Of a DNA stretch of 64,000 bases, positions 54,026 through 62,049 are shown piece after piece. The translations under genes and the position numbers were made by a program. Below the pieces are notes generated by a model. That model had not been told where the DNA came from. It saw nothing but the letters and a program-made list of their open reading frames with translations, and made no database searches. Position 1 is the stretch's first letter; each line of letters starts with the position of its first letter. The stretch is from Snuella sedimenti (lineage in GTDB: Bacteria > Bacteroidota > Bacteroidia > Flavobacteriales > Flavobacteriaceae): the NCBI RefSeq assembly GCF_016428595.1, contig NZ_JAELVQ010000009.1, forward strand, positions 62,001 to 126,000, written 5' to 3'.

Positions 54026-54254
54026 GCACTACTTTTTCTATTAAAATATGAATAGCGGTCTCTTTTCGAATGGCTAAATGACTACCATTAATATTTAAAT
54101 ACATAGGGTCTTGAAAAGGCGCCAATTGAACGAGCTCAACCACATTGCCCGGTAAACATCCCATTTCTAAAAGTTTTAATGGAATGTGATTAGACGAAAC
54201 ATCTGTAATGATTGCCTGTTCTCCGCGTTTAAGGTGTGCTAATGTGTATTGCAA
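54018..54254 (-). CDS. feoA: Ferrous iron transport protein FeoA
   Basis: 78-residue cytosolic SH3-like protein (LAHLKRGEQAIITDVSSNHI; LKLLEMGCLPGNVVELVQLA; GSHLAIRKETAIHILIE). FeoA assists FeoB. First gene of the operon; its promoter carries a TAnnTTTG box and a degenerate DtxR-type operator. Confidence 0.94.
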   Translation of the reverse strand: MQYTLAHLKRGEQAIITDVSSNHIPLKLLEMGCLPGNVVELVQLAPFQDPMYLNINGSHLAIRKETAIHILIEKVVHE

Positions 54255-54259
54255 GCTTA

Positions 54260-54275
54260 TTTAGATTGATTTTAA
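54260..54275. promoter_or_regulatory. Degenerate DtxR-type operator at the feoA promoter
   Basis: TTTAGATTGATTTTAA agrees with the palindrome at 50999-51014 at 13 of 16 positions. It lies between the -7 box (54281-54288) and the feoA start, around the expected transcription start. Confidence 0.5.
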
Positions 54276-54280
54276 AGAAG

Positions 54281-54288
54281 CAAAAGTA
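54281..54288 (-). promoter_or_regulatory. -7 promoter box of feoA
   Basis: TACTTTTG on the minus strand matches TAnnTTTG, 26 bp before the feoA ATG. The rest of the 54255-54544 gap is AT-rich with no visible gene. Confidence 0.5.
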
Positions 54289-54544
54289 ATGTAAAAGTTT
54301 AAAAGTTTAAAAGTTTATGCTTTAAAGTTTGTTGTTAAATCGGTAAAAATTTAGAAAAGTTGAAGCGCTTTGTTTTTTTGACCGAAATTACCACTAGCAT
54401 TCTAAATTATTGAGACAAGACAATTGTACTACCAAAGTAAAAAGATAACGCATTGAAATTATTTGGTCTGGATTCTTTTGTCTAAAAGCGGAGCGATCTC
54501 TAGTCAATCTTTCGAACGACTATGAGAAGTTGTGTAATAAAAGG

Positions 54545-55213
54545 CTATTTTTCTTTTTTCAATATATAAATATCATCGAGCAGACGATCAATATCTTCAG
54601 ACTTGGTACCGTCATAAAAACCACGAATCTGACGTTTTTTGTCAATGAGCATAAAATTTTCTGTATGGATCATATCATAAGCATCACCATTGCCTTGATC
54701 TTTTACTGCTAAATAAGATTTCCTGGCCAATTCATAAATTTGTCTTTTATCACCTGTAACCAAGTGCCATTTAGAGTCGTTAACACCTTTTTGTACAGCA
54801 TACTTTTTCAATTGAGCAACATTATCGATTTCTGGCGTTACACTATGCGATAGTAGCATGACTTCTGGATCGTCCTTAAGTGCATTTTGAATTTGTACCA
54901 TGTGATCTGTCATAATCGGACAAATGGTTTGGCAGGTGGTGAAAAAGAAATCGGCTACGTAAATTTTGTCTTTGTAAGTTTCTTGGTTTACGGTTTTTCC
55001 ATTTTGATCCGTTAGAGAGAAATCAGCTATTTTATGGTATTTCTTTTTATGTTGAATGGTGCTGTCTACTAGTTCGGTGCTCACCATAGCCGGTTGGTAA
55101 ATAGGTAAAGGTTGGTAGACATTTAAAGTGTTATATATAAGGGTTACAATGATAACGGATATAATAACAAAGACAATAGCAAAATTTTTGTATGCTTTAA
55201 AAAATGATAGCAT
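54545..55213 (-). CDS. SCO family copper chaperone-like protein
   Basis: 222 residues, membrane-anchored by an N-terminal helix (FAIVFVIISVIIVTLIYN), with a periplasmic thioredoxin-like domain. Copper ligands are visible: CxxxC in TTCQTICPIM (about 94-103) and the His in MIHTENFMLIDK. SCO proteins deliver copper to the CuA site of cytochrome c oxidase. Single gene with a TATTTTTG box at 55240-55247. Confidence 0.93.
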   Translation of the reverse strand: MLSFFKAYKNFAIVFVIISVIIVTLIYNTLNVYQPLPIYQPAMVSTELVDSTIQHKKKYHKIADFSLTDQNGKTVNQETYKDKIYVADFFFTTCQTICPIMTDHMVQIQNALKDDPEVMLLSHSVTPEIDNVAQLKKYAVQKGVNDSKWHLVTGDKRQIYELARKSYLAVKDQGNGDAYDMIHTENFMLIDKKRQIRGFYDGTKSEDIDRLLDDIYILKKEK

Positions 55214-55239
55214 AAGTGTTTGTAAAAATTAAATTCATG

Positions 55240-55247
55240 CAAAAATA
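55240..55247 (-). promoter_or_regulatory. -7 promoter box of the SCO gene
   Basis: TATTTTTG on the minus strand, 26 bp before the ATG. Confidence 0.45.
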
Positions 55248-55336
55248 CAATGAAAATTGATCACCTGCGGTTTTGTTGAAGTTTAAATTCCTGTTAAAAT
55301 GCACGTATTGTCTTTTTTAAAGTTGGTTTAAAAGCT

Positions 55337-55344
55337 TACTTTTG
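55337..55344 (+). promoter_or_regulatory. -7 promoter box of rseP
   Basis: TACTTTTG matches TAnnTTTG, 29 bp before the rseP ATG. Confidence 0.45.
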
Positions 55345-55373
55345 TGCGATTATAAAAATCTGATTGAAGCTAT

Positions 55374-56720
55374 ATGGAGTTTGTTATTAAAATATCTCAA
55401 TTTTTATTGAGTTTATCATTGTTAATTATTTTACACGAATTAGGGCATTTTATTCCAGCAAAAGCATTTAAAACCCGTGTAGAAAAATTTTACTTATTCT
55501 TTGATGTTAAATTTTCACTTTTTAAGAAAAAAATAGGAGAAACAGTTTATGGAATTGGTTGGTTGCCATTAGGCGGGTATGTAAAAATATCTGGGATGAT
55601 CGATGAGAGCATGGATACCGAACAAATGTCGCAACCTGCACAGCCTTGGGAATTTCGCTCAAAACCAGCTTGGCAGCGTTTAATTATTATGTTAGGAGGC
55701 GTTACGGTAAATTTCTTGTTGGCAATTTTAATTTATATAGGTATGAGTTACTTTTATGGTGACAAATACTTGCCTAATGAGAACATAAAGGATGGCCTTG
55801 CAATAGAGAGCACGGTAGCCAATAAAGCAGGTTTGCTAACGGGAGATAAGATTTTAGCAGTTGATGGTGATAAGATTGAAACTTATTCTCAAATTTCAGA
55901 AAAAGTACTTTTTGGAAAAGAAATTACCATAGAACGCAATGGGGAGCAGTCGATAGTAACGTTGCCTGAAGATTTTTTAGCCCAATTAATCGATTCTAAA
56001 GAAAAAAGATTTATTAATCTACGAGAGCCTTTTGTTGTTTTTCAAGTTCCGGATACTTCGTTTAATAAAGGCAGTAATCTTGTTAAAGGCGATATAATAA
56101 CGAGAATAAATGATAAAGAAACCAGGTATGCCGATCAGGTAAAAGAGGCTTTGGAATTATTCAAAGGGAATGAAGTTGACGCCGAAGTGTTAAGGGATGG
56201 TGAGACCTTTAATACCTCTTTAAAAATCAATGAAGAAGGAATGTTAGGGATGATTTACGCTACGAATATTACTTCAGAGACATTAGAAGCCTTAAACTAT
56301 TATAAATACGAAACGAAATCTTATGGGTTTTTTGAATCCTTTCCTGTTGGGTTAACCAAGGCTAAAGATAGAATGGTCTCTTACTGGGATCAATTAGGAG
56401 CTATTTTTACACCGAGTACAGGAGCTTATAAAGGTGTTGGTGGATTTAAAGCGATTTATGATATATTTCCTAATGTTTGGAGTTGGCAGGTATTTTGGAG
56501 TATTACTGCGTTTTTATCTATTATGTTAGGGGTTTTAAATTTATTGCCTATACCAGCACTTGATGGTGGACATGTTATGTTTTTACTGTATGAAATGGTT
56601 TCTGGAAGAAAGCCGGGAGACAAGTTTATGGAGTATGCGCAAATGGTTGGCTTTTTCATTTTAATAGCACTTGTTTTATTTGCCAATGGAAACGATATTT
56701 TTAAAGCGATCTTTGATTAA
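55374..56720 (+). CDS. rseP: Site-2 metalloprotease RseP
   Basis: 448-residue inner-membrane zinc protease that cuts anti-sigma factors and signal peptides inside the membrane. HEXXH at residues 21-25 (ILHELGHF), central PDZ-like domains (about 120-320; GLLTGDKILAVDGDKIETYS and KGDIITRINDKETRYADQVK), and the C-terminal third zinc-ligand motif in NLLPIPALDGGHVMF. It may process the membrane partners of the two sigma factors in this window, but nothing here proves that. Confidence 0.96.
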   Translation: MEFVIKISQFLLSLSLLIILHELGHFIPAKAFKTRVEKFYLFFDVKFSLFKKKIGETVYGIGWLPLGGYVKISGMIDESMDTEQMSQPAQPWEFRSKPAWQRLIIMLGGVTVNFLLAILIYIGMSYFYGDKYLPNENIKDGLAIESTVANKAGLLTGDKILAVDGDKIETYSQISEKVLFGKEITIERNGEQSIVTLPEDFLAQLIDSKEKRFINLREPFVVFQVPDTSFNKGSNLVKGDIITRINDKETRYADQVKEALELFKGNEVDAEVLRDGETFNTSLKINEEGMLGMIYATNITSETLEALNYYKYETKSYGFFESFPVGLTKAKDRMVSYWDQLGAIFTPSTGAYKGVGGFKAIYDIFPNVWSWQVFWSITAFLSIMLGVLNLLPIPALDGGHVMFLLYEMVSGRKPGDKFMEYAQMVGFFILIALVLFANGNDIFKAIFD

Positions 56721-56761
56721 AAAAAGATTGAAAATATTTGGAATGATATAAAAATAATATA

Positions 56762-56769
56762 TATATTTG
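56762..56769 (+). promoter_or_regulatory. -7 promoter box of the tRNA-Asn genes
   Basis: TATATTTG matches TAnnTTTG, 24 bp before the first tRNA-Asn. Confidence 0.5.
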
Positions 56770-56793
56770 CGCTCGCAAAAGTGAAGCGAACAC

Positions 56794-56867
56794 TCCTCCT
56801 TAGCTCAGTTGGTTAGAGCATTTGACTGTTAATCAAAGGGTCCTTGGTTCGAGCCCAAGAGGGGGAG
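56794..56867 (+). tRNA. tRNA-Asn (GTT), copy 1
   Basis: 74-nt cloverleaf: acceptor TCCTCCT/AGGGGGA with discriminator G, D arm GCTC...GAGC, anticodon stem TTTGA/TCAAA with loop CTGTTAA (anticodon GTT), T arm CTTGG-TTCGAGC-CCAAG. CCA not encoded. Confidence 0.97.
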
Positions 56868-56872
56868 CAAAG

Positions 56873-56903
56873 AAAAAGCCTTACAAACCGTGAGGCTTTT
56901 TTG
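56873..56903 (+). terminator. Terminator after tRNA-Asn copy 1
   Basis: AAAAGCCTTA / TGAGGCTTTT hairpin followed by T run. Confidence 0.75.
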
Positions 56904-56953
56904 TTTCACTTATTTATAGATATTAATTTAGTTCACGCCAATAAAGTGAACAT

Positions 56954-57027
56954 TCCTCCTTAGCTCAGTTGGTTAGAGCATTTGACTGTTAATCAAAGGG
57001 TCCTTGGTTCGAGCCCAAGAGGGGGAG
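56954..57027 (+). tRNA. tRNA-Asn (GTT), copy 2
   Basis: Identical in all 74 nt to the copy 160 bp upstream; anticodon GTT. The following terminator is also duplicated, so this is a tandem duplication of a tRNA transcription unit. Confidence 0.97.
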
Positions 57028-57031
57028 CAAA

Positions 57032-57064
57032 GAAAAGCCTTACGACCCGTGAGGCTTTTTTGTT
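57032..57064 (+). terminator. Terminator after tRNA-Asn copy 2
   Basis: AAAAGCCTTA / TGAGGCTTTTT hairpin with T run, duplicate of the one at 56873. Confidence 0.75.
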
Positions 57065-57078
57065 TTAATTAACTTTAG

Positions 57079-57086
57079 TATGTTTG
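57079..57086 (+). promoter_or_regulatory. -7 promoter box of tRNA-Arg
   Basis: TATGTTTG matches TAnnTTTG, 9 bp before the tRNA. Confidence 0.45.
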
Positions 57087-57095
57087 CTGCTTAAT

Positions 57096-57167
57096 GGCTC
57101 CATAGTTCAAGGGATAGAACAAAAGTTTCCTAAACTTTAGATCCAGGTTCGAATCCTGGTGGAGTCA
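57096..57167 (+). tRNA. tRNA-Arg (CCT)
   Basis: 72-nt cloverleaf: acceptor GGCTCCA/TGGAGTC, discriminator A, D stem GTTC/GAAC, anticodon stem AAAGT/ACTTT with loop TTCCTAA (anticodon CCT), T arm CCAGG-TTCGAAT-CCTGG. Its 3' end is copied in the tandem repeat that follows. Confidence 0.95.
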
Positions 57168-57359
57168 CGAAGTGAATACGCCAGAAGTGCGTAGCACTAG
57201 TAAAGCAAGGCTTTACGATTCGGGGTTTATCCTGAGTCTAGCCGAAGGGAATCCTGGTGGAGTCACAAAGTGAATGCGCTAGAAGTGCGCAGCACTGGCA
57301 AAGCAAGGCTTTGTGATTCGAAGTTTATCCTGAGTGTGACCGAAGGGAATCTTGGTGGA
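57151..57359 (+). repeat. 98-bp tandem repeat seeded by the tRNA-Arg 3' end
   Basis: GAATCCTGGTGGAGTCAC, the last part of tRNA-Arg, occurs at 57151, again at 57249, and in decayed form (GAATCTTGGTGGA) at 57347: two exact 98-bp periods. Each unit also carries GAAGTGAATRCG, AGAAGTGCG-AGCACT, AAGCAAGGCTTT and TTTATCCTGAGT...CCGAAGGG, the last resembling a REP-like motif. The units differ at scattered positions, so the duplication is not recent. Confidence 0.8.
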
Positions 57360-57427
57360 TTTGCTAAGTTAAAGGTTGAATTTATTTTGGATAAGATCAA
57401 TTGTTTTGTTGCCAATTCTTGTTTGTT

Positions 57428-58018
57428 TCAATCTTCACTCGTTTCGGAATAGGTAGGTGTAATCATTATGTGAGCTCTATGGGTTCCAGGATCCATAATC
57501 CAAGGGTGGCCGGCAGCATGAGGAACGGTTGGTATACCTGTGGTTTCGGTGGTTGCGTACGGGATGTAGACAACGTACCTAACATGTTGATTTTCTATTT
57601 CTTTTGTTACTTGGTTTACATTTCCATTTAGTACAATCAATGTGGAGCAATAAGGTATTTTTAGGCTTCCATTCTTAACTTCATTTTCTCTGATATCAAA
57701 AATTTCTTGAAATTTCTTTCCTTGCCTTTTTAGTTCACGCCCTCTTGCCATGAATAAATCTAAATCCTTATGGTAAGCGGCAATTTCGAAACCTTCTTTG
57801 TTGGGATCGTCTGCAAGGCAAACATATTGGTTTGTCCCTTTCTTAAGCACCATAAAGTTTCCGTGGGAATCGTAGCCGTAAACTTTTGCGCCTTCGCGAA
57901 ATTCCTCTGCTATTCCCAAAACAGCTGTTTTTACTTGCCATTCCTTAGACGGAATGTTTGTTTGGGATACGATACAAAACGGTAAAAGTAATAATGGAAT
58001 TATAAATTTAAGTTTCAC
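57428..58018 (-). CDS. Secreted hypothetical protein
   Basis: 196 residues with a signal peptide (about 1-19, PLLLLPFCIVSQ). The mature protein (WQVKTAVLGIAEEFREGAKV; YGYDSHGNFMVLKKGTNQYV; FMARGRELKRQGKKFQEIFD; PHAAGHPWIMDPGTHRAHIM) has several conserved-looking His and Trp residues near the C-terminus but no domain I recognise. Single gene on the minus strand, after the tRNA cluster. Confidence 0.72.
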   Translation of the reverse strand: MKLKFIIPLLLLPFCIVSQTNIPSKEWQVKTAVLGIAEEFREGAKVYGYDSHGNFMVLKKGTNQYVCLADDPNKEGFEIAAYHKDLDLFMARGRELKRQGKKFQEIFDIRENEVKNGSLKIPYCSTLIVLNGNVNQVTKEIENQHVRYVVYIPYATTETTGIPTVPHAAGHPWIMDPGTHRAHIMITPTYSETSED

Positions 58019-58489
58019 ACGTTTAAATTTTAGTAATTAATTGATTTTGTTGTAATTATAAAATTAAGAACGTGTGCGACCACTGCTTACACTCGTTCTC
58101 TCATTAAAAATTTTAAACATTTCCTTTTGTGAAGTAATTTTTAAAATTTCTTAATGTTCGTTTCATGTGTTTGTTTTTATTAGTCAAATTTGCCTATTGA
58201 ATGGCTAGATATAATTCGCCATTAAACATTGCGGTTGCTATTGAGATTTGTTATAGGGGCATTTTCATACTACTTTGATAGTAAGTGTTTATCTAGTTTT
58301 TTGCCTTCGCCTCCTTAAATGAGGAGGGGTAATATCGGTAACTTGAATTTTGGTAATTATTATAAATATACAATATTTTAGGTTTATCTTTTTAGTTTGA
58401 AGGATTGAGGGAATAGGTTAAGACCTATCAATTAAGATTTTAATACAGATATACTTATATTCGTCTAATGATTCTTAATTGATATTTTA
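58019..58489. other. Intergenic region without a recognisable gene
   Basis: 471 bp of AT-rich DNA between divergent genes. I see only very short frames (for example a 17-codon minus-strand frame near 58130-58170), a weak hairpin around 58070-58110, and the inverted repeat at 58426-58484 listed separately. Confidence 0.5.
58426..58484 (+). promoter_or_regulatory. 12-bp inverted repeat just before the molybdoenzyme gene
   Basis: TATCAATTAAGA (58426-58437) and TCTTAATTGATA (58473-58484) pair perfectly across a 35-base loop; the ATG of the oxidoreductase gene follows after 5 bases. It could be a pair of operator half-sites or an mRNA leader hairpin that occludes the start. Confidence 0.45.
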
Positions 58490-59710
58490 ATGGATAGAAG
58501 GAAGTTTATAAAAGAAGCCGGGTTGGCTACAGCGGCATCGGTTGTTGGTTTGGACATTGTGTTTTCGTCCACCTTACCAGAAAATTATATACCACTTGTT
58601 AAAGAACCTGGCAACCCATATAAATTATTTGGGATAGATCCTGAAATGACGGTGTTAAACAATAAGCCCTGGAATATTGAGGCTAAAGCCCATTTGTTGG
58701 ATGATAAAATCACTCCCAATAAGTATATGTTTGTTAGGAACAATGGTTTAATTCCACAGAGTATAGATGTTTCTAATTGGGAGTTGGTCATTGATGGGGA
58801 ATCTGTTGTAAAGCCTAGAACATATAGTTTGCAAGAATTAAAAACGAAGTTTAAGCAGTATTCTTACCAATTAACACTTGAGTGTGGGGGCAATGGTAGG
58901 AGTGAGTTTAATCCGCCAGCAAAAGGGAACCAATGGACAGTAGGTGCTGTTTCCTGTGCTAAATGGACGGGGGTTAGGTTAAGGGATATACTCGAAGATG
59001 TGGGCGTTAAAGAAGATGCTGTTTATATTGGATACCACGGTGCGGATGTACATTTAAGTAAAGACCCAAATAAAGAAGCGATTTCTAGAGGCGTGCCCAT
59101 GTATAAAGCATTACAGAATGAAACTTTATTAGCTTTTAAAATGAATGATAAGGATATCCCATTAGCTCATGGGTATCCGTTACGATTAATTGCGGGAGGT
59201 TGGCCGGCATCAGCTTCAGGAAAGTGGTTAAATAGAATTAGTATTAGAAATAAAATTCATGATGGAGCCAAAATGAAAGCACCATCATATAGTGTGCCTT
59301 GTCATGCCGTAGCCCCGGGAGAAAAGGTTAAGGAGAGCGATATGTGTATTATTGAAAGTATGCCGGTTAAATCTTTAATCACATACCCCAAAACAGGAGC
59401 GATGATAGAAGCGGGTAGTAAACTTGAAATTAGAGGCCATGCCTGGGCAGGTGAATTGGAAGTGGCAAAGATGGAATATTCCATAGATTTTGGAGCGACA
59501 TGGAAGACCTGTGCTTTAGATAGGCCTACTAACCGTTTGGCTTGGCAACATTTTAGGGCTTCTGTAGAGTTTCCTCAAAAAGGATATTACGAAGTATGGG
59601 CTAGAGCAACAGATGAAAAAGGTGTCTGCCAACCTATGTTGGTGCCGGGATGGAATCCTAAAGGATATTTAAATAATGCCTGTCATAGAATTGCCGTAAA
59701 AATTAAATAG
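58490..59710 (+). CDS. Sulfite oxidase-family molybdoenzyme (SorA/YedY-like)
   Basis: 406 residues. TAT-type signal (DRRKFIKEAGLATAASVVG), so exported folded with its molybdopterin. The sulfite oxidase domain (about 75-280) carries the Mo-ligating Cys at about 131 in LECGGNGRSEF, then WTGVRLRDILEDVGV and PLRLIAGGWPASASGKWLNR. A C-terminal Mo-co dimerisation domain (about 285-400; IRGHAWAGELEVAKMEYSID) is typical of sulfite dehydrogenases. The next gene, 7 bp later, encodes a cytochrome c, as in SorAB. Substrate sulfite is the best guess. Confidence 0.88.
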   Translation: MDRRKFIKEAGLATAASVVGLDIVFSSTLPENYIPLVKEPGNPYKLFGIDPEMTVLNNKPWNIEAKAHLLDDKITPNKYMFVRNNGLIPQSIDVSNWELVIDGESVVKPRTYSLQELKTKFKQYSYQLTLECGGNGRSEFNPPAKGNQWTVGAVSCAKWTGVRLRDILEDVGVKEDAVYIGYHGADVHLSKDPNKEAISRGVPMYKALQNETLLAFKMNDKDIPLAHGYPLRLIAGGWPASASGKWLNRISIRNKIHDGAKMKAPSYSVPCHAVAPGEKVKESDMCIIESMPVKSLITYPKTGAMIEAGSKLEIRGHAWAGELEVAKMEYSIDFGATWKTCALDRPTNRLAWQHFRASVEFPQKGYYEVWARATDEKGVCQPMLVPGWNPKGYLNNACHRIAVKIK

Positions 59711-59717
59711 TAGAGGG

Positions 59718-60200
59718 ATGCACTACGAGGAGTTTAAGAAAATTGTAAAGCGTACTTATGTGGTTTTATCTCTTTTTTTCGGGTTATTGTTGATTATAGC
59801 TGGCGGATTGGTTTACGAAATGTTGTATCCTTCATTTTTAATTACTGAAACGGACCAGGATATTGTTTACGAGCCTATTGAAAATTTAGAGGTTATTGGC
59901 AAGAATGATATAAAAAATGGAATTCATGAGCCAACTGGTTTTGTTGATGCTAATGGCTTAGAGCAGGTTGTTATTAATTGTACGCCATGTCATTCGGCTA
60001 AGTTGGTAACACAAAACAGAGCGACTAGAGAGGGGTGGATAGGTATTATTCGTTGGATGCAGGAAACACAGAATTTATGGGATTTAGGAGCTAACGAAGC
60101 CGTTATTGTGGATTATCTTGCAACACATTATGCTCCGGAGAATAAAGGAAGACGGGAGCTTTTAAACAATATTGAATGGTATGACCTTAAGGATAAATGA
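59718..60200 (+). CDS. Membrane-anchored monoheme cytochrome c subunit (SorB-like)
   Basis: 160 residues: N-terminal membrane anchor (TYVVLSLFFGLLLIIAGGLV, about 12-31), then a small c-type domain with CTPCH at 88-92. A Met in IIRWMQETQN may be the sixth ligand. It is 7 bp downstream of the molybdoenzyme gene and would accept its electrons and pass them to the respiratory chain. Confidence 0.88.
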   Translation: MHYEEFKKIVKRTYVVLSLFFGLLLIIAGGLVYEMLYPSFLITETDQDIVYEPIENLEVIGKNDIKNGIHEPTGFVDANGLEQVVINCTPCHSAKLVTQNRATREGWIGIIRWMQETQNLWDLGANEAVIVDYLATHYAPENKGRRELLNNIEWYDLKDK

Positions 60201-60330
60201 CCTATCTTTTTTCTGCTTTTTTCAGGTAATGCTCCAAGGTTTTATAACTTGTAACAGTTAAGACTTAATCTGACAATTTCAATAAATTAGTTAGACAATT
60301 AAATTAGGTAATCGCCAGATACAAATCTCT

Positions 60331-61965
60331 TTAATTAGATATTATCTTTATAACCATGCCTGGCACAGATTTGTCTCCTTTCTCTCCTGCCATGGTCCCC
60401 AATTCTTCAATTAAATCGCCGGATAGAATAATCTTGTTATGGTCTATATGAACCTTGTTAGAAATATCAATAGCTTTATGAGATAGCAAATCTTGCCCTA
60501 AAATTTTGATATCATTAGATAACTCCGTTTTAAAATTAAGCGTTAAATCCTCATAATAACCAAATATGCCAATGGGTTTATTTATTTCCAGTTCCTTTAA
60601 TTCTATTTTTGCTTTAGGATGTACCCAGCTGTTTTCTGGAGTAACTCTTCCCTCTGTAGCTATAGCAACCGCACCATTGGGAAATTTTGAAGCCATAACA
60701 TAGGGGGCTAAATTTTTATATTCAACCTTTGGTAATGGCATGTTTCGAGTCATTATTGCAGGAGCACTTTGTCGAACCATTTTTCCATGTGCTGCTTTAT
60801 ACCATGTATCATTTTTATGAAAAACAATGCTGTCAATGAGATTGTGTTTTGAAAACTGATAGGAACCATAGCCTGCAGGCATAGGAGGCGCAATTCTCTG
60901 CCACAATGCAAAACGATCCATTTCATTAAGACGTTTGTCTACATGTCTGTCTCCCGAAATCTGTAAATGAAAATCTTTCCCCTTATACATTCGAGGAGTA
61001 TTCATGGGGTGTCTTTTAACAGCTACCACCAATCCCAGTGCTGCCGCTACATTACAATCATCCTGAATATTAAGCAAAGCCTTGTATTCTGGTTTTCCAG
61101 CCGTTTGTACCAATATATCATGAATACGCTGCATTGTAGTTGTGCTTACCAATAATGGTGCGGCGTCATATGTTCTAAAAACATCTGTGTTTTTTATCGT
61201 TTCCAAAGACTGTTCAACTTTTTGGGTCTTACTGTCAAGTGATGCATCTAGATCTTGTGAAACCATTTCTTTACTACTATAAACAGAAGGATATAAAGAT
61301 AGGTTTGGTATATCCCATTTGGGGTTTACAGGTCCGGCCCCTGTAATATGCTCCAGAGTCAATTGAGGATATATATCATTTTTTATTTTCGATGCATAAA
61401 AATGTTGTGTATCCCCTCCATCTATTTTCCAGTATTCAATACCAGCATATTTACTCCATTCAACAAATTTCCTCATTTCATTTTCTGTAGGGTTTCCTCT
61501 TACCCATAAACCTAATCCCTTCCATCCTAAAGCTTTAATGTCTGAATTCATTTGCTTAATGCGTTCTTTGGGCTCTAGATAGGCATATCTTGGAAAATCA
61601 AGAGTATCCATTATTAAGGTAAAAAAAGTATTGTCCTTAATACGTTTATCTTGCCAACCATGATCTATCACAAAATAGTAATCGCTTCTTGTTCTTGGTA
61701 ACATTACTTTTGCCATACCATCCTGGCCAAAAATGGTTTCCTCATTGACACCTTCACGAGCTGCCTCATTTGTGTAAACAGTTCTAGCGTCAGGGTTGGT
61801 CACTTCTTTCCCTTTTAAAATAAGATAGTTTTGCCAGTACCATGTGCACCAGTAATTTGGGGAAGATCCGACGCTGGTTGGTACAAGGCTTTGAACTTCA
61901 TTCTTATTGCTACATCCAAGAATAATTGCTACTGCAAATAGAGTGAAAATGGTTTTCTTTATCAT
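60331..61965 (-). CDS. Exported lipoprotein resembling clan GH-D glycosidases
   Basis: 544 residues with lipobox IILGC (Cys 18). The central part looks like a GH27/GH36-type (clan GH-D) barrel: FVIDHGWQDKR (compare IDDGWQ), IKALGWKGLGLWVRGNPTE, and YWKIDGGD (about 179-186), where the Asp after KI would be the nucleophile. A C-terminal beta domain follows (about 425-544). I cannot place it in a numbered GH family. Immediately downstream of the GH20 gene on the same strand, so it probably trims a side chain of the same polymer. Confidence 0.65.
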   Translation of the reverse strand: MIKKTIFTLFAVAIILGCSNKNEVQSLVPTSVGSSPNYWCTWYWQNYLILKGKEVTNPDARTVYTNEAAREGVNEETIFGQDGMAKVMLPRTRSDYYFVIDHGWQDKRIKDNTFFTLIMDTLDFPRYAYLEPKERIKQMNSDIKALGWKGLGLWVRGNPTENEMRKFVEWSKYAGIEYWKIDGGDTQHFYASKIKNDIYPQLTLEHITGAGPVNPKWDIPNLSLYPSVYSSKEMVSQDLDASLDSKTQKVEQSLETIKNTDVFRTYDAAPLLVSTTTMQRIHDILVQTAGKPEYKALLNIQDDCNVAAALGLVVAVKRHPMNTPRMYKGKDFHLQISGDRHVDKRLNEMDRFALWQRIAPPMPAGYGSYQFSKHNLIDSIVFHKNDTWYKAAHGKMVRQSAPAIMTRNMPLPKVEYKNLAPYVMASKFPNGAVAIATEGRVTPENSWVHPKAKIELKELEINKPIGIFGYYEDLTLNFKTELSNDIKILGQDLLSHKAIDISNKVHIDHNKIILSGDLIEELGTMAGEKGDKSVPGMVIKIISN

Positions 61966-62049
61966 GCGGTTGCTTTTATTTGTTTATATCTAAGGGGGTA
62001 AGTTAGTTATTATTTATTTTCTATTCTAAAATCCTTAATTCATTGAACA

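Noticed and set aside
56954-57359. Genomic island attachment site at the tRNA cluster
   Set aside because: No integrase, excisionase or foreign gene block adjoins it; kept only as a hypothesis for the tandem repeat.
57270-57631. Two short plus-strand open frames after tRNA-Arg
   Set aside because: One runs through the 98-bp tandem repeat, the other is antisense to the secreted protein at 57428-58018; neither has protein-like composition.
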